A DNA stretch of 64,000 bases from Kingdonia uniflora (taxonomy: Eukaryota > Streptophyta > Magnoliopsida > Ranunculales > Circaeasteraceae). The notes beneath the pieces were generated by a model. The model was not told the DNA's origin. It saw nothing but the letters and a program-made list of their open reading frames with translations, and ran no database searches. The stretch spans positions 620,001 through 684,000 of the forward strand of contig JACGCM010002082.1 of NCBI GenBank assembly GCA_014058105.1, read 5' to 3'. The position numbers and the translations under genes were made by a program. Within the stretch, counting starts at the first letter, position 1. The number at the start of each line of letters is the position of its first letter. Below, piece after piece: positions 55,038 to 64,000 of the stretch.

Positions 55038-55349
55038 TCAAAGTAGAGAAACAAATTTTGTGGCGTTGGAATATTCATAAACTGAAAAATAGGTCTTTAT
55101 CCTATCTAGCCAATTATCCAACTTCTCGGCATAGACTGAACCCTCGAATACCGAAATTTTAATTTTAAAGTCAATACGAAGATTACGCATAGGATTCATT
55201 GACTTACCAAAACCCGAGCGCTCCTTAACAGATTCAGCGTCACTAGAATCACTATCTATTACCATATTATCCACATCTCCATCCACCACCATAACCCCTT
55301 TCTTCCTCGAGCAGCCTTGCCGATGAGAGCGGCATTGCCGTGTCGCCAA
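55038..55349 (-). pseudogene. Gag N-terminal remnant of the chromovirus-type element (minus)
   Basis: The N-terminus has acidic and basic clusters (VDGDVDNMVIDSDSSDAESV). The gag core start NLRIDFKIKISVFEGSVYAE and KLDNWLDRIKTYFSVYEYSN is diagnostic of plant chromovirus gag. Only about 100 codons remain, some 250-300 fewer than expected. It lies directly downstream of the 5' LTR. Confidence 0.75.
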
Positions 55350-55352
55350 AGT

Positions 55353-55909
55353 AGAAACCCTAGTTAGCAGAAAACTACGAAAAACACCAAATTGGTTTGG
55401 AAAAATCCCTTTAAGAGCTTCAATTGCTTAAACAAAGTTAATTACAATGGAATTACTCTAAACCCTAAGCTTCTTCCTGATAACTTTTATTGAACTAACA
55501 TAAGCTAAAAAAATAACCTAAGTTCCCTCTATATACTAGGGAATAAAAAAATACCAGTAGAACAAATTTTGAGGCAAACCCAAGTCTCAGAATAACAACC
55601 TACGCCAAGTTCGTTCGAACGACGTTACACTAATTGGTCTTAAACCCTATAAACATGACAACTCGTTCGAACGGCGTCCAAGCTCGTTCAAACGAAATTT
55701 GTCTATGGGCAAAAATTCTAGGGGATTAAGCATTGGTCATTCGAACGAAAATAAGGAGTCATTCGAACGACTTGGGTTCCTGGGCTAAATTCCAGGGAGT
55801 TAGGAAAGGGTCGTTCGAACGACTCTAAACCTCGTTCGAGGGACTTTATGATAATTCCATTCTTCACATACGAGTTCACCTTAAAACGTCCCTAGATCTT
55901 CCTAGATCA
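55353..55909 (-). mobile_element. 5' LTR of the chromovirus-type element (minus)
   Basis: Begins TGATCTAGGAAGATCTAGGG at 55909 and ends near 55353 (approximate). It pairs with the 3' LTR at 51141-51679, so the element spans about 4.77 kb. TTCGAA-type sites occur from 55613 to 55845. There is no purine tract outside it; instead the glutamate synthase fragment follows at once, so 55909 is a true outer boundary of the element. I could not find the matching 5-bp target duplication at the other end. Confidence 0.8.
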
Positions 55910-56468
55910 TTTGCTAAGATGGGGATATCTACCTTGGCTTCCTACAAGGGCGCTCAGATATTTGAAGCTCTTGGCCTCTCATTTAAAGTAATTCAGAGGT
56001 ATTTTAGTGGTACACCAAGCAGAGTTGAGGGTACTATATTTGAAATGCTTGCTCTCAATTCACTTAATTTTCATGAACTGGCGTTTCCTAGCCGGAGTTT
56101 GCCTCTTAGAAGTGTCGATGCAAATGTGCTGCCTAATCCTAGAAATTATCCCTGGAGGAAATACAGGGAAGCACATCTCAGCGACCCACTTACTATAGCG
56201 AAGTTACAAGAGGCTGGTGGAGAAAACAGTGTGGCTGTTTATAAAGAGTATTCCAAGCGTATACAAGAGCTGAATAAGACCTGTAATTTGCGTTGTATGT
56301 TGAAGTTCAAAGAGGCAAATGTCAAAGTTCATTTGGAGTAAATGGAGCCTACTACTGGGATTGTGAAACAATTTTGTACTGGGGACATGAGTTATGGGTC
56401 AATATCGTTGGAGGCACATACAACTTTGGCTATTGCAATAAACAAAATTGGAGGGAAATCAAATATAG
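55910..56468 (+). pseudogene. Fragment of ferredoxin-dependent glutamate synthase (GOGAT)
   Basis: The reading frame [47 protein letters not shown]-like [33 protein letters not shown] and [11 protein letters not shown] corresponds to the junction of the central domain and the FMN-binding synthase domain of Fd-GOGAT. That plastid enzyme makes two glutamates from glutamine and 2-oxoglutarate. After one stop at 56339-56341 the frame continues ([36 protein letters not shown]) and ends at a splice donor, ATAG|GTATGC (56468/56469). It holds roughly 185 of about 1,600 residues. Keeping an intron boundary shows capture of genomic DNA, not of mRNA. Substitutions at conserved positions and the stop mark it as a pseudogene. 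I recognise the family with confidence; which paralogue it came from is unknown. Confidence 0.85.
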
Positions 56469-59356
56469 GTATGCTTTATAATCTTATCTAGTAGATTATT
56501 TTTCATAAGTAACAGATAACATCTATGGTTCAGAAACGTATAAAGGACATGGAGTGGTTAAAGATCAGAGTATATTTTAGTTGGAAGCTTTCTTAACTGG
56601 TTATTGCTTAAGAGTCATTTCGAGTCTCTGCAAACACCGATTCCTTGGACTTTTATAATTAAATAATGGTTCCAAATGTTGTCATACATGTTGTACGCTA
56701 TAGGTTGTAAAGTAATATAGCAGTTTTATATCGTAAATTTGACAGATCACTAATGATAACAAAATTTTATAGGTAAATACCATTCACGAATATGTATCAC
56801 TACTATATGACTTATCACTATTTAAATCACTAACAAGTCATATTGTATGTAAAAATATATGTTTGATATATCATATAGCCCTATATTTAATTGTTCATAT
56901 GTCTCGATTTAGGGACAAACTGTGTAATTAAGCCTACAATATATCTATGAAGCCATGGTTTATATTACCCATTCGTATGGTTTCTTGGACATGATTAAAT
57001 ATCTGGATAGTGGATACTGCTACTCCAAATACCTATACAACTAAAGGAATGGTCATGCCATGAGAATCAATCTCGGTTGTTAATCACACTACCCTCCATA
57101 TGTTGAGGAAAATTGAGGGTTTAGGTTATAGCAATAAATATATGGAATCATTACAGCCGTTAGATCATAAAATTATTTATTTTATTCTCGCAATTTATTT
57201 AATCCTAAAATGCCCCTATTTTGTCAATACTAAATCCCATAATGAATAGGCATCTTAATCGCAATTACTTGATGAAATAGTGGGTACAAATGGAAGTCCA
57301 ACCCACAACTTTTTGTTTATACAAAATCATAGGTATTTTGGGAAGTTTAACTACGAAGTTAGGGATATTTCAGTAAATCTACCTCAAACATTTCGTCTAA
57401 ATCAAACCTTAATTCCTTCCATCTTCGAAACCCACCAAACTCCTCTCTTCCAAACCTAAACAAAATCTTTTCATGGTGGTAGATGCAAATATTTTTCTTT
57501 GATTAAACATTAGCTCACCGAAGAGCCAAAACCCTTTGATGACGAGATGGTTACTGCATCTATCTAAACCAAACCTCAATTCCTTCCATCTTCCAAACCC
57601 ACCAAAATCCTATCTTCCAAACCCAACCAAAATCCTTTCATGGTGGTAGATTCAATAAACTCTGGATTGGAGCAATAGACTTCCAAAAGAAACTATATTT
57701 CTCTTTGATTGAACATTGGCCCATTAAAATGGAGTTCACCAAATAACCAAAACCCTCTGATGACGACATGGTTACTGCATTTGTCAAGGGTTGTTACCAT
57801 TTTATCAAAAAGTGTGATAGATTACATATTACCCTTTATTTTGTTAAAATATTGTTGATTTTTTTGGCATTTTATTGGTTCTTTGATTGCTGGACATTAG
57901 GGTTTGACAATGACGATGGGGCGTAGAAGAATCTCTCTCTGCCATTGTATAATCATGGTCAAGGTTAATCGCCTCTGATTTAGTATAATTGGTTCTTATG
58001 TATATTTACTTAGTGATTGCCTACTGTTCATAAAAACATCATTAATCAGGGTTTGTTTAATTTTATTTGGTATAATTAGTGAGTGAATGTTTGCTTAGTT
58101 TGATGAAATAGTGGGTGTAAATCCCTTAAAGAATAGGCATCTTAATACTATAGGAGATTAATAATACACGATTGAATTAGCTAATGTTGCTTCAAATTGC
58201 AGTGGGAATTACAGGTTACTAACGCAGAATAATTACTTGGCGTCTTAGAGAAACATAAAATTATTGCATTATTTATTGGAGACCTATAATTAGAAATTAC
58301 AGACGTATTTAGGTATACAATGTTATATCTTTAACTAGTAATATCTTTAACAACGACTACAAAAAAGACATTTTTTTTACGGAACCAGTTTTAAAGGGGA
58401 TACAATCACCGTCTCCATTCACAAAAATATTAGACGAATGTGGTCAGGTGATAATTTATAGTAGTTTGACTGCAAACATACTTATAATCTCATATCACTT
58501 TTGATTAAGGTTTTTAAGGCTAAATAGCAAATCATATGGACCTATGGTATGTCAGTGAGGACTTTCAGACTTAATATAATTGATTTGGGTCAACAAATAT
58601 AGATTCTTTATGTTGTCTAAAACTGCTATCCTCCCAGAGGGCCTGATGTCCTCCCAGAGGGGCTGATGTCCTTAAAGATGAATTCCTCTTACAGTGTTGT
58701 GGGGTATATACCTTTTGCATAAGAAGAGAAAATACTAAAGCTCCAGAGAACGAACATTAAAGATCTTTAATCCCCTTGGAGATAATAACCTTGTTATTTT
58801 ATTAGAGCAAAGTTCACGGGGTTCAGTAGAGCTTACGTTAAGAATTTTGTGGTGGGATGGGATGTAATAGTTGAGGAAGTACAAAGTACACATGTCAGCC
58901 GGGAGAGCAAAATCAGCTACCTGAGAGTTGATACAGCACCGTTCCTTATAGTATTTAACCTATTTGCACTGCTCTTAGCCATTTTCTCTCCTTGATATTA
59001 GGCTTTTTGATTAGCATAACTTTTACTTATAAAAAAAGAAAAGGTGAAGTATAACTTATGTCTGGTCAGTTTTAAGATGGTATTTTTTTATATCTTTTTG
59101 GACATGTTTTATCTCTTGTCAATGTAATAAACTTAAATACCTTAAATGCAAAAAAAGAAAGAAACTTGAACTATTTAGTATCACTTAAGATCCCCTATGT
59201 AAGAGACTCATTCTAAAAATAATAATATTATAAGTCTATTACGAGAAGCTTATCATTTTGTTTCTTGTTAGGAAAGCTATGATTTCACCTAGTTGTTTAC
59301 TTGTATGTATCGTTATGCTTAGACACTTCTGTTGATGTTTCTTTTTGTTGATCTAG
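56469..59356. other. Intron remnant and non-coding DNA
   Basis: The first part follows the GOGAT splice donor and may be its captured intron. From 57033 (CTATACAACTAAAGG) there is similarity to 46056-46200. 57396-57780 is a tandem duplication. GATGAAATAGTGGGT and GAATAGGCATCTTAAT each occur near 57240-57290 and again near 58102-58155. CCTCCCAGAGGG occurs twice at 58632-58665. No coding sequence is supported. Confidence 0.5.
57396..57780. repeat. Imperfect tandem duplication, two units
   Basis: Unit 1, about 57396-57562, and unit 2, about 57563-57780, share TTCCTTCCATCTTC, CATGGTGGTAGAT, CCAAAACCCT and TGATGACGASATGGTTACTG. Unit 2 carries about 50 bp extra, including ATTGGAGCAATAGACTTCC. Confidence 0.7.
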
Positions 59357-60182
59357 GAGGTACAAAATTTGCCAACGACTTTCTTTGTAATGAGAATGCA
59401 CATCTAAGTAATAACTGCCCTAAAAATATACATGGAATTTATCCGAAGGTATTCTTAAATTCATTTGTATTTCAAAACGTTTTGTGCATATTGTTCCACA
59501 TTATAAGAAGTATTGTATGTGGCATTAGTAGTGGTGGAAAATTTTAGTTTTATGGCATTCTGAAATTCAGTACATGCGATTAAAGGAGAGATTCAAGATC
59601 CAAGAGTAGTTCAACTAAGATGCACCTTCCCCTTTTGTATTTAGCAACTCCGTCGTAGAAATGGGTCACGCCCACAAAAATCAACTCGCCGTATCTCCAA
59701 ATTACTTTTGTCAACTCTCCACTTTCCAAATCACTTTCTATATGTACCAATGAATATATGTGATATTTGGTTGTAATTTTCAATATTCGAAGTACACGTT
59801 AATGTTGTAGTGGCCCCAAAGTCAAAACATCCATAATATTTTATTTCCTCCTCTCTTTTTTGAAGGATAAATAGTCTTAGTGTTTTCAAAATTCGCTAAA
59901 AATAATTGTATGTGATATTTAGTTGTACACTTCCTTATCTGTTGCTCACATTTTGAAGTGCTCATTATCTATTAAATATAAATTTCTTATTTTACGCTCA
60001 TTCTTTTGGGTGTACAAATAAAGCTTTAATGGCTAAGCCCTGTTACTCACATTTGTTTTTTACAAGGTGGTTCCTGTAAAGAGTGTGGTGGCATCACGCA
60101 CTTGGATAAAGATTGTTCTAATAAAGGCAACAGAAACTTTAATGCTAAAAGTGGTGGATTCAGAAACGGGGTGTCCAGTTAG
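59357..60182 (+). pseudogene. ZCCHC9-like zinc-knuckle protein fragment (two exons)
   Basis: Exon 1 (59357-59448) is preceded by an acceptor (GATCTAG). It encodes GTKFANDFLCNENAHLSNNC and PKNIHGIYPK, a CCHC knuckle whose first Cys is lost, and ends at a donor AAG|GTATTC. Exon 2 (60067-60182, after TTTTTTACAAG) encodes GSCKECGGITHLDKDCSNKG with an intact CX2CX4HX4C knuckle, then a basic tail and two stops. The HLSxxCPxNxxGxYxxGGxCxxCGxxxHLxxDC pattern is that of ZCCHC9-type nucleolar RNA-binding proteins. Joining at these splice sites leaves the frame one base short, another sign of decay. Upstream exons with further knuckles are not visible, so this is a partial copy. Confidence 0.65.
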
Positions 60183-61469
60183 TAAGCATTCACAAATTTA
60201 TAGGATTTGACATTCTCCCCACTAAATATATATCTGGTTATTGTGAACGGATTATAGGTAGATGCCCCCTATTTTTAGTCTCCGTTTTTTTTACACTTCT
60301 TACCTCCTGCATATTCATTAGTAAGAGATACCCTATTTTCATCAACAACAAGGATATCTTTTATTTAATTAATAAAGCAAGGCTCCGGTGGCATCTAATG
60401 AAATTGTTTCAAAGTTATCGACCCAGATTTAGGTGTCTATTGTAATTCTACACATACTGTTATAGACAATCTCAATCTTGAAATGTATAACCTAACCAAA
60501 GAATGTCTGGAATCTTTAGAAGTGGGTTACAATTGTAATGAATGGGATAAGTCAGAAACTTGGGAGCTCAGCCAACTTAACCAACATTAACTTTTAATTT
60601 GGAAGAAAAATTTAGATTTGACTCACGCATTTTCATGATAATTTGTCACACACTTGAGGCCAACAAAGAGATGATTTAAGGGATTATGTCTCTTTTGACA
60701 TCCTTCACATATAAAACCAAGAAATTCTAGTACTTGTAACAACATGAAATGTGGTTCATAATTTAAGATTGAATGGATGGGCACAATTTTAATTTTTAAT
60801 TTCCCATTCAGATGTTGTTGTCAATGTTGGAGTTTCTTATATCTCTTTATATATGATATTCATGGTAATGGTATCATACCCCAAGAAGAAAGAACTCATA
60901 AGTTGTTTTCATGTGGGCCTCGTGAAGGATGTCGAAAGTGTGTTAGCCATGTATGTGTATTATAAGTGTGTCCATTTTGGCGAAGAAGTTCAGGACTACA
61001 AAAAAAATCCATGGATCATAGATTTCTAGGAATGAAGTTTGTTTAGTCTTGTTTTGCTTTTTGGTTGATGCAATCAAGGTTGATTTACTGAAGAACAAGT
61101 TCGGGTTTGATGATGCTTTCATTCAATTATAAAAAAGAGTGTGATTTGGGTACAGCTTTGAAAAGGTTAGTGACTATAGTTACACTAGAAGATCTTGGAC
61201 ATATAGAAATATTATTTTTCTTTCGTTAATCTTTGACAATTTATAGTCCTTGCACTTAGCTATATTTATGCACACTTTTGATCTCTTATAAATTTACAGT
61301 CATTCTAATCCATCTATTTACTTCAAAGTTTGTGATCCACTTTTATACAGCTAATGCTTACTTATACCCGAGGGGTAAGAATCAGAAGATATTACCAACA
61401 TCTCCTCGTAACTTGAATAGTACAACTCTATATTCCCATCTTGGAATACTATTTTTAAAAGAGAGAAAA
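60183..61469. other. No gene confirmed
   Basis: A frame at 60402-60590 stays open for 62 codons with a fairly protein-like composition (MYNLTKECLESLEVGYNCNE), but I recognise no family and it lacks a clear start. A Cys-rich frame at 60777-60965 (RTHKLFSCGPREGCRKC) is also unassigned. Either could be another captured exon. The rest is AT-rich. Confidence 0.4.
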
Positions 61470-61960
61470 TTAACACTTGATCGATATAAAATTGACGTCA
61501 TAAAAGAATCGCAAGCGCAAACCAAGTATGACGGCCTGACCCTTTTTAGAATGAGGTTGTTCGAACTTGATTTCATGCTCTCCCAAACTGACTGACCACT
61601 GTTGCACTTTCTTTGATTTTTCTTTCTTGGACAGAACCTCCCGAAGTGGGTAGTTCGTCATGACTTTGACGGAATGAGCTTGGAAGTAGTGCATGAGTTT
61701 CTGTGAAGTATAAACATGAGTGAGAAGAAGTTTTTCAATTTTAGAGTACCTCGTTTCTACTGGAGTGAGGGTTTAGCTGATGAAGTAGACTATATTCTTA
61801 ATTTTCCTTTCAAGTCGAATGAGAACCGAGCTGAGTGAAGTATCTGTAACTTCTAGGTAGATAATCAATTCCTTATTATCTATTGGGGTGTTCATGGTTT
61901 TGAGATCATGAAAAGCTGCTTCGCATTATGATGTCCATTAAACCTCTGCATTTGGTTGAC
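61470..61960 (-). pseudogene. Tat element 4, RNase H region (minus)
   Basis: MHYFQAHSVKVMTNYPLREV, LSKKEKSKKVQQWSVSLGEH and EIKFEQPHSKKGQAV are the C-terminal half of the conventional RNase H, almost colinear with 23160-23320 of Tat element 2. The preceding connection (61700-61960) is in several frames with stops. The element ends at about 61470; the archaeal RNase H and integrase are missing. Confidence 0.75.
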
Positions 61961-62970
61961 CTTTTTCTCATTTGGTACCACCACAGAGTAATAAGAATAG
62001 CCAACAACAACGGTCTAAAGATTTTGAAATGAAATGGTTGATAGCGGCAATCTTACCGGCAAGTTTTTGAACTTCTTTCGTCATTCTTGGAGATGGCATG
62101 TTGAGGAGAACCCGAATCTGATCTGGATCGGCCTCAATCCCCTTCTTACTGATGAGGTGGCCTTGAAATTGACCTGAATGTACTCCAAATTGACACTTAC
62201 CAGGATTAAGACGCATCCTATAAAATTGAAGAATGTTGAATATTGTGTTGAGATCTGAGATGTTGTTGATGGACTGTATGTTTTTGCACAAGAGATCGTC
62301 AATATAGACTTTTACGACTTTCCCAAGATGTGTTTTAAACATAGTTATCATCAACCGTTGATAAGTTGCACCTGCATTTTTAAGTCCGAAGGGCATGACT
62401 TTGTAGTAGTAAAGTCCTCTTTCAGTGATGAAAGTGATTTTTTCCTGATCTTCATCTAAGAGTGGAATCAGATTGTATCCAGAAGTATCGTCAATCATTG
62501 ATAGGAGTTCATAACCTGCTGTGGAATCAAGGATCTGATGAATGTTTGTAAGAGGGAAACTATTCTTTGGAGTATGTTTGCTTAGATCGGTAAAATCTAC
62601 ACAAACTCAGACTTTTTCATTCTTTTTTGGGATAACGACGATGTTAGATATCCAATCTGGATATTTGGCTTCTCGAATGAATCCCACTTTGATTAATTTC
62701 TCGATCTCGATGTTAACTTCCCGAAGTTGCAGTGATAGGCATTTCTATTTTTGTTTGACCACAGTGGCATCGATATTGATGGCCAATTTGTGACATGCCT
62801 TGGCCGGATCGACTCCAGACATCTCTTCAAAAGACCATACAAAAATGTCACGATTTAGTCGTAAGAACTGAACGAGGACGTCTTTTTTGTCTTGAACCAG
62901 CTTAGTACCTATGAAAGTACCTCTACTAGATTCATCAATGTTGATGTATTCGGTGGGCTCCACCATGGAA
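61961..62970 (-). pseudogene. Tat element 4, reverse transcriptase (minus)
   Basis: The N-terminal linker (62745-62966) reads YINIDESSRGTFIGTKLV and VWSFEEMSGVDPAKACHKLA, the segment that ends in the Tat PxxxxHxL motif. The next part, with the FTDLSKH-type block, is broken (62500-62740). The palm (61968-62498) is open for 176 codons: DTSGYNLIPLLDEDQEKITF, YYKVMPFGLKNAGATYQRLM, a complete VYIDDLLCK polymerase box, MRLNPGKCQFGVHSG and GHLISKKGIEADPDQIRVLL. Catalytic residues in this half are intact. It is one of the better preserved RT domains here. Confidence 0.85.
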
Positions 62971-62999
62971 GGCTGATCATCGGGGTGAACAGCTTTCTG

Positions 63000-63560
63000 T
63001 AATTACTATACTGCATACCTGTCAGAGGTATCTAGAATCACAAAAATGATGTTTTTGCAAGCTCGAGAAAGCTTTTGACTACCTCTAATCTCATAGATAC
63101 CATCGTTGTATTTAAAGCAGAGTGCTTGATGATTGGTAGAAGCAATTGCTTCCATGTTATGAATCCAGTAATGGCCCATAATCCTGAGATAATGAGATTT
63201 GGCATTGATCATGTAAAAGATGACGTTGATTATGGCTGGTCCTATGGTAATATGTAAGATGATCTTCTCTACTCTCTCTATTCTCTAAAGCAATTAAATC
63301 CACTGATATCGGTGTCGCTTTGAATGACTTGATTGGCCAAACCTATTTGGTCGATAGTGCTCTGAAAGAGATTCTCAATACCATTGCTAGTATCGATCAT
63401 TATTGTGTGCAAGACAAACTTCTTCATCTTGAGCATTATATCCAATGCATCATGATGTGGAAACTTGACATGGCTAGTATCGCAATCTTCGAATGATATC
63501 CTGAGCCGGTGATTGCTCAATTTATGCAGAAGTTTGGCTTCATTGTTTTGAGGTGTGAGA
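63000..63560 (-). pseudogene. Tat element 4, aspartic protease (minus)
   Basis: LRISFEDCDTSHVKFPHHDA and LKMKKFVLHTIMIDTSNGIE, then LFQSTIDQIGLANQ (63278-63520), align closely with residues about 90-145 of the protease frame of Tat element 2. The DTG active-site motif reads DTSN, so the Gly is lost by a G-to-A change. A frame break at about 63270 precedes the C-terminal half (SHYLRIMGHYWIHNMEAIAS, 63006-63212). Confidence 0.8.
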
Positions 63561-64000
63561 TTGTAGCATTCGGACAGTCTCCTGTATTTGAATATGCTGG
63601 AGCTGGCGATCTAATTGATCTCGATCATGTTGCTGTGGGGAAAATGGTAGAGATGCTTCTCCTCAGCTTGATCTTTGACCTAGACAACTTCAAGCTACTT
63701 CTTATAGCCACAATCCTTGTATGATTCTAGGATAACAATATATTTAAGCATCCATCCCTCCTTGAAAATGTATTCGAGCAACCTCTGTAAAACATAGTAA
63801 TTGTCAGTAGAATGATGGTTTACCTTATGATGCATGGAGTAAGATCGGTTCTCGATTGGTTCTAATGGTTGGGAGAGACGCTAGAGTTTATCCTTTGAGA
63901 GGATTGGAAAAATTGTGGAGATTCAAACATTCATCTTTGGGAGGACCAGTTTGACTTGTGACTCACCTTTTTGAGGGTTTCCGATATTTCCCTTGGCGCG
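63561..64000 (-). pseudogene. Tat element 4, gag C-terminal region (minus), cut by the window edge
   Basis: Minus-strand text SMHHKVNHHSTDNYYVLQRL and LEYIFKEGWMLKYIV corresponds to the degenerate knuckle-like motif at the end of Tat gag (compare VHYKIHHHDAEQCFVLKLLL near 21100-21160 in Tat element 2). The remainder is fragmentary. Gag, the primer-binding site and the 5' LTR should lie beyond 64000. Confidence 0.6.

Noticed and set aside
60777..60965. Cys-rich 62-codon frame with CGPREGCRKC, considered as a pre-SET-like or PPR-like exon
   Set aside because: The Cys spacing does not fit a pre-SET motif well, and the PPR-like reading is in a different frame; neither is supported enough to name.

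Overview
This is nuclear DNA of a flowering plant, probably a eudicot. It is AT-rich and consists mostly of nested, broken retrotransposons. The signs are Tat-lineage Ty3/gypsy elements (archaeal-type second RNase H, antisense accessory ORF), chromovirus-type Ty3/gypsy elements, plant LINEs with a C-terminal RNase H, CACTA-like and MITE insertions, a plant C2H2 (QALGGH-type) zinc-finger gene, and intron-bearing fragments of two plant housekeeping genes. No bacterial operon, CRISPR array, rRNA or tRNA gene was seen.

Layout. 0-5.3 kb: the 3' end of one Tat element on + (RNase H tail, integrase) runs into the RNase H-RT-protease-gag of another Tat element on -. 5.3-18.6 kb: two inverted copies of a long coiled-coil ORF, the antisense accessory ORF of a Tat element, flank a long LINE (LINE-1, about 6.6-12.4 kb) and a short integrase fragment; minisatellites follow. 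18.6-24.6 kb: the most complete Tat element (5' LTR, primer-binding site, gag, protease, RT, RNase H, archaeal RNase H, integrase), cut at its 3' end by an inverted LINE fragment (LINE-2, 24.6-27.2 kb). 27.3-34.6 kb: a patchwork of inverted and direct pieces of a chromovirus-type element that already carried a CACTA-like insertion when it was duplicated.

35.4-36.4 kb holds the only host gene with a near-complete coding sequence, a three-finger C2H2 protein on -; it has one frameshift and a damaged second finger. 37.3-40.4 kb: a 5'-truncated LINE (LINE-3) flanked by a perfect 12-bp target duplication. 41-43.3 kb: a 56-bp minisatellite, then a Tat LTR, primer-binding site and gag start. 43.4-46 kb: LINE-4, split near its 3' end by a 485-bp Tourist-like MITE. 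46-49.9 kb has no recognisable gene. 49.9-55.9 kb: a chromovirus 3' fragment (+) tail to tail with an almost complete chromovirus-type element (-) whose two LTRs carry arrays of TTCGAA-centred palindromes. 55.9-60.2 kb: gene fragments from ferredoxin-type glutamate synthase and from a ZCCHC9-like zinc-knuckle protein, both with intron boundaries. 61.5-64 kb: a further Tat element (-) that runs off the window.

No mobile element here looks able to move on its own: all four LINE RTs and several Tat active sites have lost catalytic residues, mostly by Asp-to-Asn (G-to-A) changes, as expected for long-methylated, silenced DNA. Family names come from motifs read by eye; element boundaries marked approximate were not verified by alignment.
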